From positions 480,031 through 544,030 of the forward strand of contig NZ_CP059195.1 of NCBI RefSeq assembly GCF_014251695.1: a stretch of DNA of 64,000 nt, written 5' to 3'. This document shows positions 36,487 through 46,077 of this stretch, piece after piece (the stretch's first letter is position 1; each line of letters opens with the position of its first letter). A model generated the notes under the pieces. The model was not told the DNA's origin. It searched no databases and saw only the letters and a list, made by a program, of their open reading frames with translations. This DNA is from Blattabacterium cuenoti (GTDB taxonomy: Bacteria; Bacteroidota; Bacteroidia; Flavobacteriales; Blattabacteriaceae). The position numbers were made by a program, and so were the translations under genes.

Positions 36487-37488
36487 ATGAAAAAAATTAA
36501 AATCATTGCAAAAAAAAATCAAAAAGAAATTCGCCTTGATAAGTTTTTGAAATGTTATATAAAAAATATTAGCCGAAATCAAATTCAAAAATTAACTGTT
36601 TCAGGACAAGTTATAGTAAATCAACATATTGTAAAAAAAAATTATAAAATTAAACCTTTTGATTTTGTAGAAATAGAAATTTCTAATATAAAAATATTAG
36701 ATCATTTAGAATATAAAAATATTATTGCAGAAAAAATAAATATTGATATTCTTTATGAAGATGAAGATGTTATTGTAGTAAATAAACCTGCAGGAATGGT
36801 AGTACATCCTGGATTTGGAAATGAGAGAGGAACATTAATTCATGGAATAAAATATCATTTTCAAAACTCAAACTTATACAATTTTGATTTATATAGAAGT
36901 GGGTTAGTTCATAGATTAGATAAGGATACATCAGGTTTATTAGTTTTAGCCAAAAATGAATATTCTAAAAAATATTTATTTAAACAATTTTATTCAAAAA
37001 CAATTCAAAGAGAATATAGAGCTTTAATATGGGGAAATATACTTGAAGAAAAAGGAATTATCACTGGTTTTATTGGAAGAGATCCTAAAAATAGAAAAAG
37101 AATGACTATTTTTAGAAATAGTGAATCTCATAAAGGAAAATATTCTATAACATATTATAAAGTGTTAGAAAGGTTTAAATATTTAACATATGTTTCTTGC
37201 AATCTAAAAACAGGAAAAACACATCAAATAAGGGCTCATTTCAAATATTTAGGACATCCATTATTTCATGACTCTATGTATGGGGGGGATAAAATTTTTA
37301 TGAAAAAAAAGTGTTCAAATAAAAATATAAAATTTTTGAAAACTTGTTTAAAGATATTAACCAGACAAGCTTTACATGCTATATCTCTTTCTTTTATCCA
37401 TCCAAAAAATGAAAAATGTTATTTTTATTGTCCAATCCCTGAAGATTTTAAAATCGTTCTACAAAAATGTAGAAAAACTTTATTGTAA
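36487..37488 (+). CDS. rluD: RluD-type 23S rRNA pseudouridine synthase
   Basis: It isomerises uridines in large-subunit rRNA. The N-terminal S4-like domain (about residues 14-70, RLDKFLKCYIKNISRNQI) is followed by the catalytic core with VVNKPAGMVVHPG and LVHRLDKDTSGLLVLAK, which holds the catalytic Asp, then GKTHQIRAHFKYLGHPL. Length 333 is typical. It begins directly after the PASTA stop codon and its end overlaps mgtE by nine bases. The exact rRNA positions are inferred from family only. Confidence 0.93.
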   Translation: MKKIKIIAKKNQKEIRLDKFLKCYIKNISRNQIQKLTVSGQVIVNQHIVKKNYKIKPFDFVEIEISNIKILDHLEYKNIIAEKINIDILYEDEDVIVVNKPAGMVVHPGFGNERGTLIHGIKYHFQNSNLYNFDLYRSGLVHRLDKDTSGLLVLAKNEYSKKYLFKQFYSKTIQREYRALIWGNILEEKGIITGFIGRDPKNRKRMTIFRNSESHKGKYSITYYKVLERFKYLTYVSCNLKTGKTHQIRAHFKYLGHPLFHDSMYGGDKIFMKKKCSNKNIKFLKTCLKILTRQALHAISLSFIHPKNEKCYFYCPIPEDFKIVLQKCRKTLL

Positions 37489-37495
37489 TAAAGTT
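37476..37495. terminator. Convergent terminator hairpin between rluD and mgtE
   Basis: AACTTTATT-GT-AATAAAGTT is a nine-base perfect stem with a two-base loop (effective loop larger). It spans both stop codons of the overlapping convergent genes rluD and mgtE. There is no long T run, so efficiency is uncertain. Confidence 0.4.
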
Positions 37496-38829
37496 CCATG
37501 CAAAAGAAGATAAGATATAGAAAAATATATTATTAATCCAACAACATCTACTAATGTAGCTACAAAAGGAGCTGAAGAACTAGCGGGGTCTCCTCTTAAT
37601 TTTTTAATTATAAAAGGTAACATTGCTCCGCTTAAAGTCCCCCATAATACTACTCCAATCAATGAAAAAAAAACCGTTAATCCTAATAATATCCAATGAG
37701 TTCCATAATTAAATAAATGAATTTTGTGCCAAGCTACTACACGTATAAAACCTGTTAATCCTAAAATACTACCTAAAAAAAAACCGCAAATAATTTCTCT
37801 TCGCATTACAATCCACCAATCTTTTATTTTAACTTCTCCCAAAGCCATTGCTTGTATAATTAAACTTGCAGCTTGAGAACCACTATTCCCCCCACTTGAA
37901 ACAACTAAAGGAATGAATAAAGCAAGAACTACAGCTTTTTCTATAACACTTGAAAATTTTTGCATGACTGTTGTAGTCAACATTTCTCCTATAAACAATA
38001 AAATTAACCATCCAGCTCTTTTTTTAATAAGTTTATATAAAGGAACATTTAAATAAGATTGATTCGAAGCTTCCATCCCCCCTTTTTTTTGAAAATATTC
38101 TCTGCTATTTTTATTTACAAAAATATCATCTAAAGTTACTATTCCTAATAAATAATTATGATCGTCTATAACTGGAAATGAAATTCTGTTACTCATAGAA
38201 AACATTTTAGTAGCTTCTTTCTCTGTATCTGTTGTAATATTTAAAGTTTCAATATGCTGTCCATTTATTAAATCAGACACTTTTGTATCTGGATCTACTA
38301 ATAAAAATTCTCGTATTTTTATATTATTTATTAATTTTCCTTTTTTGTCTACTATATAGACTATTTCTATAAAATCACTATTTTTTACTTCTTTTCGAAT
38401 ATAATCCAAAACTTCTTGTACACTCCAAGTTTTTTGAACAGCAAGATAATATGGAATTATAAAACGACCTATACTATTTTTAGGATATCCTAGAGATACT
38501 AAAGTTTTATATTTATCTTCTGGACTTAAATATTTTATTAAATATTTTAAAAAATTTTTGGGTATTTTTTCTAAAAAATATACACGATCATCTATCGATA
38601 GATTATTTAATAATTCCATTTTTTTAATAGAAGGCAAGCCTTTTATAATTTTTTTTTTTACAGAAAAATCTAATTTTCTAAAAATATAAATTGCTTTATA
38701 TAATTTTAAAAAACTAAATATTTTAACAACATTATTAGGATTGTGATGAATAATTTTCATCAATCTACTTACAGTTTGACTATTTAGAAATTTATCGTTA
38801 TTTAAATAATCTTGATCCTCATTAAACAT
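37480..38829 (-). CDS. mgtE: Magnesium transporter MgtE
   Basis: A magnesium-gated Mg2+ channel. The cytosolic N domain (about 1-130) has the superhelical repeats. Two CBS domains follow (about 135-255, for example NRISFPVIDDHNYLLGIVTLDD). The membrane domain (about 280-449) has five helices, with the pore motif SSGGNSGSQAASLIIQAMALGE and ATLVDVVGLIIYF at the end. The 449 residues are full length. It is divergent from leuS. The N domain senses cytosolic Mg2+ in characterised homologues. Confidence 0.96.
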   Translation of the reverse strand: MFNEDQDYLNNDKFLNSQTVSRLMKIIHHNPNNVVKIFSFLKLYKAIYIFRKLDFSVKKKIIKGLPSIKKMELLNNLSIDDRVYFLEKIPKNFLKYLIKYLSPEDKYKTLVSLGYPKNSIGRFIIPYYLAVQKTWSVQEVLDYIRKEVKNSDFIEIVYIVDKKGKLINNIKIREFLLVDPDTKVSDLINGQHIETLNITTDTEKEATKMFSMSNRISFPVIDDHNYLLGIVTLDDIFVNKNSREYFQKKGGMEASNQSYLNVPLYKLIKKRAGWLILLFIGEMLTTTVMQKFSSVIEKAVVLALFIPLVVSSGGNSGSQAASLIIQAMALGEVKIKDWWIVMRREIICGFFLGSILGLTGFIRVVAWHKIHLFNYGTHWILLGLTVFFSLIGVVLWGTLSGAMLPFIIKKLRGDPASSSAPFVATLVDVVGLIIYFSISYLLLHGTLLQ

Positions 38830-38896
38830 TTTTTTTTATTTAAAAAAATTTTTTGAGTATTTATTTATAATGATTGGATTCATTTTCGAAGAAAAT

Positions 38897-38920
38897 AAAA
38901 ACAATTTTTATATTGTTTTT
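38897..38920 (+). promoter_or_regulatory. Hairpin in the leuS upstream region
   Basis: AAAAACAAT and ATTGTTTTT form a nine-base stem with a six-base loop, 70 bases before the leuS ATG. The 3' arm ends in five T, so it resembles a weak terminator or leader hairpin. No T-box sequence elements are seen. Regulatory meaning is a guess. Confidence 0.25.
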
Positions 38921-38990
38921 CAGAAAAAAATTAAAATTACGTAATAAAATCATTGTAATATTTATATGCATAGTCTTAAAAAAAATAAAA

Positions 38991-41774
38991 ATGGAATATA
39001 ATTTTCGTGAAATAGAAAAACGTTGGCAAAGATACTGGAAAAAACATAACGTATTTCATGCAAAAGAGAATAAAAAAAGAAAATACTATATTTTGAATAT
39101 GTTCCCTTATCCTTCTGGAACTGGCCTTCATGTAGGACATTGTTTAGGATATATAGCCTCAGATGTTTATGCTAGATATAAACTTGCAAAAGGATATAAT
39201 GTTTTAAATCCTATAGGATTTGATTCTTTTGGACTTCCTGCAGAACAATATGCTATACAAACTGGAAAACATCCTTGCGATACTATTATTGAAAATTCAC
39301 GAAGATACAAAGAACAAATGAATAAAATAGGACTTTCTTTTAATTGGAATAGAGAAGTATATACTAGCAATCCTAATTATTATCATTGGACTCAGTGGAT
39401 GTTTATTCAAATTTTTAATTCTTGGTACGATAAAAATAGTGAACAAGCTAAACCTATAAATCTTTTGATTGAAGAATTTAATAAAAAAGGAAATAATTTT
39501 ATTAACGCAAGTACTACGTCAAATTATAAATTCAATTCAACAACATGGAAACAATTAAATTCATATGAAAAAGAATCTATTCTTCTAGATTATAGATTAG
39601 CTTTTTTATGTAAAAATACAGTTAATTGGTGTCCAAATTTAGGAACAGTATTAGCTAATGATGAAATAAAAAACGGAAAAAGTGAAAGAGGTGGGTATCC
39701 TGTTTATAAAAAAAAAATGTTACAATGGCATATAAGAATTAGTGCATATGCAGAAAGACTTATAAAAGGATTCAATCTTATTGATTGTTCTCAATCTTTG
39801 AAAAGATTACAATGTAATTGGATAGGAAAATCAATAGGGACTTCTATTTTATTAAAAATTATTTATCCTATTAGTGGATTTCATAAAATTGAATTATTTA
39901 CTTTTTATCCAGAAATGATGTTTGGAATGACTTTCATTATATTATCTACAGATCATCCACTTGCAGATAAAATAAGTATTTTTTCTTTACACCACAAAAA
40001 TGTTTTAACATATCTTAATAAAGAATTTTCTGTAGATGTAAATTCAAAAAATATTTCGGGAATTTTTACAGGAAATTATGTTCTCCATCCTTTTATTAAG
40101 GATAAAAAGATTCCTATTTACATTAGTAATTTTTTTACTATAAATAATACAACAAAATCTATAATAGGAATACCTGGACATGAAGAAAAAAGTAAAAAAT
40201 TTGCCCAAAAATTTAATATAGAAATTGTAAAAGTTTTAGATTTTAATGAAAAGTGTATTAATTCTAATTTTTTAAATGGATTAAATCGTCAACAAGCAAA
40301 AGAAAAAATAATAAAAATTTTAATAAATAATAAAATAGGAGAAATTAAAATTAGTTATAAAATTCGTGATTCTATTTTTTCCAGACAAAGATATTGGGGA
40401 GAACCAATTCCAATTTATTTTAAAAATAAAATTCCAAAAACGATTCCCATAGATAAATTACCTATAATCCTTCCAAAAATAGATAATTTTCATCCTAAAA
40501 ATGGAAAATCTCCATTAGTTAGAGCTAAAAATTGGGCTTGGGATGAACAAAATATGAAGATAGTTCCTAATTTTCTTATTGATCATAAATATGTGTTTCC
40601 AATAGAGACGAATACAATGCCTTGTTGGGCGGGATCAAGTTGGTATTTTCTTAGATATATGGATGTACATAACAATCGATTTTTTCTTGAAAAAGAAAAA
40701 GAAAATTATTGGAAAAATGTTGATTTATATATTGGGGGTTCTGAACATAGTACTGGTCATTTGATTTATGCGAGATTTTGGCATAAATTTTTATTTGATA
40801 GAGGATGGGTAACTACTGATGAGCCTTTCAAAAAAATATTAAATCAAGGAATGATTTTGAGTTATTCTGCTATAATACTCAAAGTGATAGGAGAAAATAT
40901 CTTTATGTCTTATGGATTAAAAAATAAAAAACACACATATTCTTCTTTTCAAGAAATATATGTAGATCTTTCTTTAATTAAAAAGAACAATGAATTAGAT
41001 ATTTATAGGTTTAAAAAATGTAGACCTGAATTTTATTCATCTGTTTTTATTTTAGAAAGAGGAGTTTTTATTTGTAAAAGAAAATTAGAAAAAATGTCAA
41101 AATCTAAATATAATGTAATAAATCCTGATGATATTTATGAAAAATATGGATCAGATATATTTCGTATGTATGAAATGTTTTTAGGTCCTATTAATAAATC
41201 TAAACCTTGGGATGAAAAAAAAATAAATGGTATAAAAAATTTTATAAATAAATTTTGGTCTTTATTTTATAAAAATAAAATTTTTCAAGTAAGTGAAATC
41301 AATCCAACATTACAAGAATTTCAAATTTTACATGATACTATAAAAAAAATAGAAAATAAGATGGAATCTTTTTCTTGGAATAGTTCTATTAGTTTATTAA
41401 TGATTATGACTAATAAATTAACTGCGTTAAAATGCAATAAAAGAAAAATATTAGAACCTTTAGTTCAACTTATCGCTCCATTTGCACCTCATATATCCGA
41501 AGAATTATGGTATAAACTGGGTAAAAAAAAATCTATTATATTTTATAATCTTCCAGTTTTTAATAAAAAATATATAGTGAAAAAAGAAATAACATATCCG
41601 ATTATGTTTAATGGAAAATTAAAATTTTTGGAAAAATTTGATTCTAGCACTTCAATAGAAAATATAAAAAATAAAATATTGAATCATCCTAAAACAAAAT
41701 TGTTTTTGAAAGAAAAAACCTTAAACAAATTTATTTTAATACCTAAAAAAATAATCAATATTTTATTAAAATAA
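38991..41774 (+). CDS. leuS: Leucyl-tRNA synthetase
   Basis: It charges tRNA-Leu. The start is the ATG at 38991, giving MEYNFREIEKRWQRYW and 927 residues; the frame is open 39 codons further upstream, but only from a TTG and without family similarity. Class I motifs are FPYPSGTGLHVGHCLGY (HIGH) and KMSKSKYN (KMSKS, near residue 703). The editing domain contains LSTDHPLAD, the tRNA-linked DPFG-like region SGLPAEQ equivalent reads FGLPAEQYA, and APHISEELW marks the anticodon domain. Confidence 0.97.
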   Translation: MEYNFREIEKRWQRYWKKHNVFHAKENKKRKYYILNMFPYPSGTGLHVGHCLGYIASDVYARYKLAKGYNVLNPIGFDSFGLPAEQYAIQTGKHPCDTIIENSRRYKEQMNKIGLSFNWNREVYTSNPNYYHWTQWMFIQIFNSWYDKNSEQAKPINLLIEEFNKKGNNFINASTTSNYKFNSTTWKQLNSYEKESILLDYRLAFLCKNTVNWCPNLGTVLANDEIKNGKSERGGYPVYKKKMLQWHIRISAYAERLIKGFNLIDCSQSLKRLQCNWIGKSIGTSILLKIIYPISGFHKIELFTFYPEMMFGMTFIILSTDHPLADKISIFSLHHKNVLTYLNKEFSVDVNSKNISGIFTGNYVLHPFIKDKKIPIYISNFFTINNTTKSIIGIPGHEEKSKKFAQKFNIEIVKVLDFNEKCINSNFLNGLNRQQAKEKIIKILINNKIGEIKISYKIRDSIFSRQRYWGEPIPIYFKNKIPKTIPIDKLPIILPKIDNFHPKNGKSPLVRAKNWAWDEQNMKIVPNFLIDHKYVFPIETNTMPCWAGSSWYFLRYMDVHNNRFFLEKEKENYWKNVDLYIGGSEHSTGHLIYARFWHKFLFDRGWVTTDEPFKKILNQGMILSYSAIILKVIGENIFMSYGLKNKKHTYSSFQEIYVDLSLIKKNNELDIYRFKKCRPEFYSSVFILERGVFICKRKLEKMSKSKYNVINPDDIYEKYGSDIFRMYEMFLGPINKSKPWDEKKINGIKNFINKFWSLFYKNKIFQVSEINPTLQEFQILHDTIKKIENKMESFSWNSSISLLMIMTNKLTALKCNKRKILEPLVQLIAPFAPHISEELWYKLGKKKSIIFYNLPVFNKKYIVKKEITYPIMFNGKLKFLEKFDSSTSIENIKNKILNHPKTKLFLKEKTLNKFILIPKKIINILLK

Positions 41775-41915
41775 ATTTGTTTAAAATGAACTTTTATTTT
41801 AATCCATTTCGATATAGATTAAAATTTCTACATAAAATGTAGATTTGTACTCAATAATTTAGCATTCATTTTTGTATTTTTTTTCATTCTATAGAAATGT
41901 ATAAAAACTTTTTTT

Positions 41916-43343
41916 ATGTCAAAAAACCAAAATAAAACTGGTGCATATAGTTTTTTTAATTGTATAGAAAAAAATTTTGATAAAGCTGCACGATTTATTT
42001 CTATTGAAAAAGGTCTTCTAGAACAAATTAAAGCTTGCAATGCAGTATATCGTATACATTTTCCTGTGAAAATAGGAAAAGAAATAAAAGTTATTGAAGC
42101 ATATAGAGTTCAACACTCTCATCATAAACTTCCTTGTAAAGGAGGAATTCGATATAGTGTTAAAGTTAATCAAGATGAAGTTATGACTTTAGCGGCTTTA
42201 ATGACCTATAAATGTGCTATAGTTGATGTTCCTTTTGGAGGAGCTAAAGGTGGAATAAAAATAGATCCACAAACTATGTCCGCAGAAAATATAGAAAAAA
42301 TAACACGCCGTTATACCTCTGAATTAATTAAAAAAAATTTCATAGGACCGGGAATAGATGTTCCCGCTCCTGATTATGGAACTGGAGAAAGAGAGATGAG
42401 TTGGATTTTTGATACTTTTTTATCTCTTCGTTCTGGAGACGTAGATGCATTAGCTTGTGTTACAGGAAAACCAGTTTCTCAAGGAGGTGTAAGAGGGAGG
42501 AAAGAAGCAACAGGATTAGGTGTATTTTATGGAATAAGAGAATTATGTCATGTAAAAGAAGACATGTTTTCTGTTGGTCTTGATGTAGGATTAGTTGGTA
42601 AAAAAATTATCATACAAGGATTAGGAAATGTTGGATATCATGCATCCACTTTTTTTCACGAAGCGGGAGCTATTATAATAGCTTTAGCAGAAAGGGAAGG
42701 TGCTATTTATAATGAAAAAGGATTAAATGTATCTAAAGTTTTTTTACATTTAAAAAACACTGGATCCATATTGAATTTTCCAGAAGCAAAAAATATAGAG
42801 AATACGGAAAAGGCTTTAGAATTAGAATGTGATATTTTAATACCAGCTGCATTAGAAAATGTAATACATAAACATAATGCCAATCATATTAAGGCTAAAA
42901 TTATTGGAGAAGCAGCAAATGGACCTATTACTCCTGAAGCTGATGAAATTTTAGAAAAAAAAGGTATTATTATTGTTCCTGATATTTATTTAAATGCAGG
43001 AGGAGTTACTGTTTCCTATTTTGAATGGTTAAAAAACTTAAGTCATGTACGTTATGGACGTATGGAAAAAAAATTTAGCGAAAATATGAATGCAGAACTA
43101 TTGCAAGTTATAGAAACAGTTTGTAAGAAAAAAATTTCAACAGAAGAAAAAAAAATTATTTTAAGAGGAGCAAGAGAAATAGATTTGGTACGTAGTGGAT
43201 TAGAAGATACAATGATCAATGGATTTCATAAAATTCGTGATCTAAAAAAATCATCAAAAATAGAAAATATGCGTACGGCAGCATTTGTATTAGCAATAAA
43301 TAAAATTATTGATTCTTATGAGAAACTAGGAATTTTTCCATAA
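41916..43343 (+). CDS. gdhA: Glutamate dehydrogenase
   Basis: It interconverts 2-oxoglutarate plus ammonia and glutamate. Substrate-binding Lys residues occur in KLPCKGGIRYSV and TYKCAIVDVPFGGAKGGIKI, with the catalytic Asp in GIDVPAPDYGTGE. The dinucleotide fold is KKIIIQGLGNVGYHA, and EAANGPITPEADE follows. The length of 475 fits the hexameric family; cofactor choice (NAD or NADP) is not certain from the loop AEREGA. In a cockroach symbiont this enzyme would assimilate ammonia from urea breakdown. It has its own 141-base upstream gap containing a CTACAT/ATGTAG hairpin near 41835. Confidence 0.96.
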   Translation: MSKNQNKTGAYSFFNCIEKNFDKAARFISIEKGLLEQIKACNAVYRIHFPVKIGKEIKVIEAYRVQHSHHKLPCKGGIRYSVKVNQDEVMTLAALMTYKCAIVDVPFGGAKGGIKIDPQTMSAENIEKITRRYTSELIKKNFIGPGIDVPAPDYGTGEREMSWIFDTFLSLRSGDVDALACVTGKPVSQGGVRGRKEATGLGVFYGIRELCHVKEDMFSVGLDVGLVGKKIIIQGLGNVGYHASTFFHEAGAIIIALAEREGAIYNEKGLNVSKVFLHLKNTGSILNFPEAKNIENTEKALELECDILIPAALENVIHKHNANHIKAKIIGEAANGPITPEADEILEKKGIIIVPDIYLNAGGVTVSYFEWLKNLSHVRYGRMEKKFSENMNAELLQVIETVCKKKISTEEKKIILRGAREIDLVRSGLEDTMINGFHKIRDLKKSSKIENMRTAAFVLAINKIIDSYEKLGIFP

Positions 43344-43381
43344 TATCCTTGATTTTAAAAAAACGCTAAAATATATTTTTC

Positions 43382-44104
43382 ATGAAGTACAAAAGATCAT
43401 TATTGAAATTAAGTGGAGAAGCTCTTATGGGAGATAACGAATTTGGACTTCATTCTACTCGTCTTCAACAATATGCTGAAGAAGTCAAAAAAGTGGTAGA
43501 TATGGGAGCTCAAGTAGCTATAGTTATTGGAGGTGGGAATATATTTAGAGGATTTTCTAGAATAAAGGAAAAAACTATAACTATAAATCGTATCAAAGGA
43601 GATTATATGGGAATGTTAGCCACTGTTATTAACGGCATAGCCTTTCAATCATATTTAGAAAATATAGGAATATGTACCTATATTCAAACAGCAATTAGAA
43701 TGGATGAAATTGCAGAACCTTTTGGAAAAGATAGAGCGATCCATCACCTTGAAAAAGGAAGAGTTGTAATATTTGTAGCTGGATTAGGAAATCCTTATTT
43801 TACTACAGATACAGCCGCTGTTTTACGTGCTATTGAAATCAGAGCTGATGTATTATTAAAAGGGACTAGAGTGGATGGAATTTACACAACAGATCCAGAA
43901 AAAGATAAATATGCTAAAAAACTTAAAAATATATCTTTTGATATGGCATATCATATGGGAATCAGAGTTATGGATCAAACTGCTTTTATTTTAGGAAATG
44001 AAAATGATTTACCGATGATTATTTTTGATATTAACAGAAAAGGAAATTTTAAAAAAGTAATTTCTGGAGAAGAAATCGGAACTATGGTTTCTAAAAAAAA
44101 ATAA
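43382..44104 (+). CDS. pyrH: UMP kinase
   Basis: It phosphorylates UMP to UDP. The amino-acid-kinase fold shows YKRSLLKLSGEALMGD at the start, QVAIVIGGGNIFRG, GDYMGMLATVINGIA, and TTDTAAVLRAIEIRADVLLKGT. Length 240 is typical. It heads the compact pyrH-frr-asnS-rpoN run with gaps of only 1-4 bases. pyrH next to frr is a widely conserved arrangement. Confidence 0.98.
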   Translation: MKYKRSLLKLSGEALMGDNEFGLHSTRLQQYAEEVKKVVDMGAQVAIVIGGGNIFRGFSRIKEKTITINRIKGDYMGMLATVINGIAFQSYLENIGICTYIQTAIRMDEIAEPFGKDRAIHHLEKGRVVIFVAGLGNPYFTTDTAAVLRAIEIRADVLLKGTRVDGIYTTDPEKDKYAKKLKNISFDMAYHMGIRVMDQTAFILGNENDLPMIIFDINRKGNFKKVISGEEIGTMVSKKK

Positions 44105-44108
44105 AATT

Positions 44109-44663
44109 ATGGATGAATTAAAAGACATTTTTTCCTCGTGTAAGGAGGATATGGATAAAATTTTGAAACAGCTAAAAAACGAAATTCATAGAGTTCGATT
44201 AGGCAGTCAATCTGTATCTTCTTTTTTAGGTAAAATAAAAATAAAATGCTATGACACCTTTTTTACACTTATAGAAGTAGCCAACATTTCTATTATAGAT
44301 AATATGAATATTTCAATTCATCCTTGGGATCGCTCTATTATTTCAGATATAGAAAAAGCCATTATAAATGCTAATCTAGGTTTTATGCCAACTAATAAAG
44401 GAGATATGATTCATATACATTTACCTATAATCACAGAAGAAAGCAGAAAAAATTTAATGAAAAAAATAAAATTACAAACAGAACATGCCAAAATTCTTGT
44501 TAGAAACATTAGAAAAAAAAAAAATCAATATATAAAAAAATTGAAACTATCAGAAGATATTTATAAAACAGGTGAAAATCATATACAAAAAATGACTAGT
44601 GAATCTATACAAGAAATAGAAAATTTCTTTCTTCATAAGGAAAAAGAAATATTGAGAATATAA
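44109..44663 (+). CDS. frr: Ribosome recycling factor
   Basis: With EF-G it splits post-termination ribosomes. The 184-residue product aligns along its length, with LKNEIHRVRLGSQSVSSFLG, a central IHPWDRSIISDIEKAI and the helix-forming tail. The central segment RNIRKKKNQYIKKLK is encoded by a stretch with 12 consecutive A (44513-44524). The usual length is 185, so no residues appear lost. Confidence 0.95.
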   Translation: MDELKDIFSSCKEDMDKILKQLKNEIHRVRLGSQSVSSFLGKIKIKCYDTFFTLIEVANISIIDNMNISIHPWDRSIISDIEKAIINANLGFMPTNKGDMIHIHLPIITEESRKNLMKKIKLQTEHAKILVRNIRKKKNQYIKKLKLSEDIYKTGENHIQKMTSESIQEIENFFLHKEKEILRI

Positions 44664-44664
44664 A

Positions 44665-46074
44665 ATGGTAAAAAAATATTCAGTTAAAGAATTATTAAAT
44701 AAAGGAAAGTATTTTATAGATAAAAAAGTATTAGTTGAAGGATGGATCCGTTCTTTTCGTTATTCTATTTTTATTACTTTGAATGATGGATCTACTATTA
44801 AAAATCTGCAGATTATTTTATCCAATAAATTGGATAAAATAATTATCAAAAAAATAACAATTGGAAGTTCAATTAGAGTTATAGGAATAATAAAAAAAAG
44901 TATTGGAACAAAACAATATATTGAACTCCAATCTTTGGATATAATTATATATGAATCAGTAGATCCAAAAATTCTTCAAAAATCTATTTTGCAACCTAAA
45001 AAACATAGTTTTGAAAAACTTCGTGAACAAGCTCATTTACGTTTTCGTACAAACATTTTTAGTTGTGTTATGCGAATCCGTCATCATATAGCTATTTGTA
45101 TACATAGATATTTTCATGAAAATGGTTTTTTTTATCTTCATACTCCAATTATTACTACTTCAAATTGTGAAGGAACAGGAAAAATGTTCCAGATTACAAC
45201 TATGGATTTAAAAAATAAATCAATAAATTATGCAGAAGATTTTTTTAAATGTAAAACTTATCTCAGTGTATCCGGACAATTAGAAGCAGAGACCGCTTCT
45301 TTAGGATTAGGGAAAGTGTATACTTTTGGCCCTGTATTTAGGGCAGAAAATTCCAATACTTCACGCCATTTATCTGAATTTTGGATGATTGAACCTGAAA
45401 TTGCTTTTTATCATCTTGAAGAAAACATAAATTTAGCTGAAAATTTTCTTAAGTTTATAATCAAATATATTATTGATAATAGCATAGAAGATTTGATTTT
45501 TTTGAATCAATGTTTGGAAAAATGGAATAAAAAGAAAAAAAATTACCTTTTAGAAAAATTAGAACTTATCTTAAAATTTCCATTCAAAAAAATTAGTTAT
45601 ACAGAAGCTATAAAAATTCTTGATCAAGAAGAAAAGAAAAAAAATATAAAATTTTTACATTCAATTATTTGGGGAATGGATTTACAATCTGAACATGAGC
45701 AATATTTGGTAGATAAGTATTTTAAAATTCCTGTAATTATATTTGATTATCCTTGTAGCATTAAAGCTTTTTATATGCGGATGAATAATGATGGAAAAAC
45801 TGTTAGAGCTATGGATATTTTATTCCCTGAAATAGGAGAAATTATTGGTGGATCTCAAAGAGAAGAACGTTATGATATATTATTACAACGAATGAAAGAT
45901 ACAAAGACTGACCAAAATATACTTTGGTGGTATTTAGATACACGTCGTTTTGGTTCTGTCCCTCATAGTGGATTTGGATTAGGTTTCGATCGTTTAGTTC
46001 AATTTATCACAGGAATGAATAATATTCGTGATGTTATCCCATTTCCAAGAACTCCAAAAAATGCAGAATTTTAA
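44665..46074 (+). CDS. asnS: Asparaginyl-tRNA synthetase
   Basis: It charges tRNA-Asn directly, so the amidotransferase route is not needed for Asn. The N-terminal OB fold (about 20-110) is VLVEGWIRSFRYSIFITLNDG. Class II motifs: FRTNIFSCVMRIRH...FFYLHTPII (motif 1 region), VFRAENSNTSRHLSEFWMIEPE (motif 2) and GFGLGFDRLVQFITG (motif 3). GSQREERYD is the Asn-specific segment. Length 469 is normal. It begins one base after the frr stop. Confidence 0.97.
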   Translation: MVKKYSVKELLNKGKYFIDKKVLVEGWIRSFRYSIFITLNDGSTIKNLQIILSNKLDKIIIKKITIGSSIRVIGIIKKSIGTKQYIELQSLDIIIYESVDPKILQKSILQPKKHSFEKLREQAHLRFRTNIFSCVMRIRHHIAICIHRYFHENGFFYLHTPIITTSNCEGTGKMFQITTMDLKNKSINYAEDFFKCKTYLSVSGQLEAETASLGLGKVYTFGPVFRAENSNTSRHLSEFWMIEPEIAFYHLEENINLAENFLKFIIKYIIDNSIEDLIFLNQCLEKWNKKKKNYLLEKLELILKFPFKKISYTEAIKILDQEEKKKNIKFLHSIIWGMDLQSEHEQYLVDKYFKIPVIIFDYPCSIKAFYMRMNNDGKTVRAMDILFPEIGEIIGGSQREERYDILLQRMKDTKTDQNILWWYLDTRRFGSVPHSGFGLGFDRLVQFITGMNNIRDVIPFPRTPKNAEF

Positions 46075-46077
46075 AAC

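Noticed and set aside
38874-38990. N-terminal extension of leuS from an upstream TTG
   Set aside because: The first 39 residues are Lys/Ile/Phe-rich and do not resemble LeuRS; the ATG at 38991 gives the family start MEYNFREIEKRW.
41828-42040. Minus-strand open frame across the gdhA start and upstream gap
   Set aside because: It is antisense to conserved gdhA codons, has no family resemblance and no promoter.
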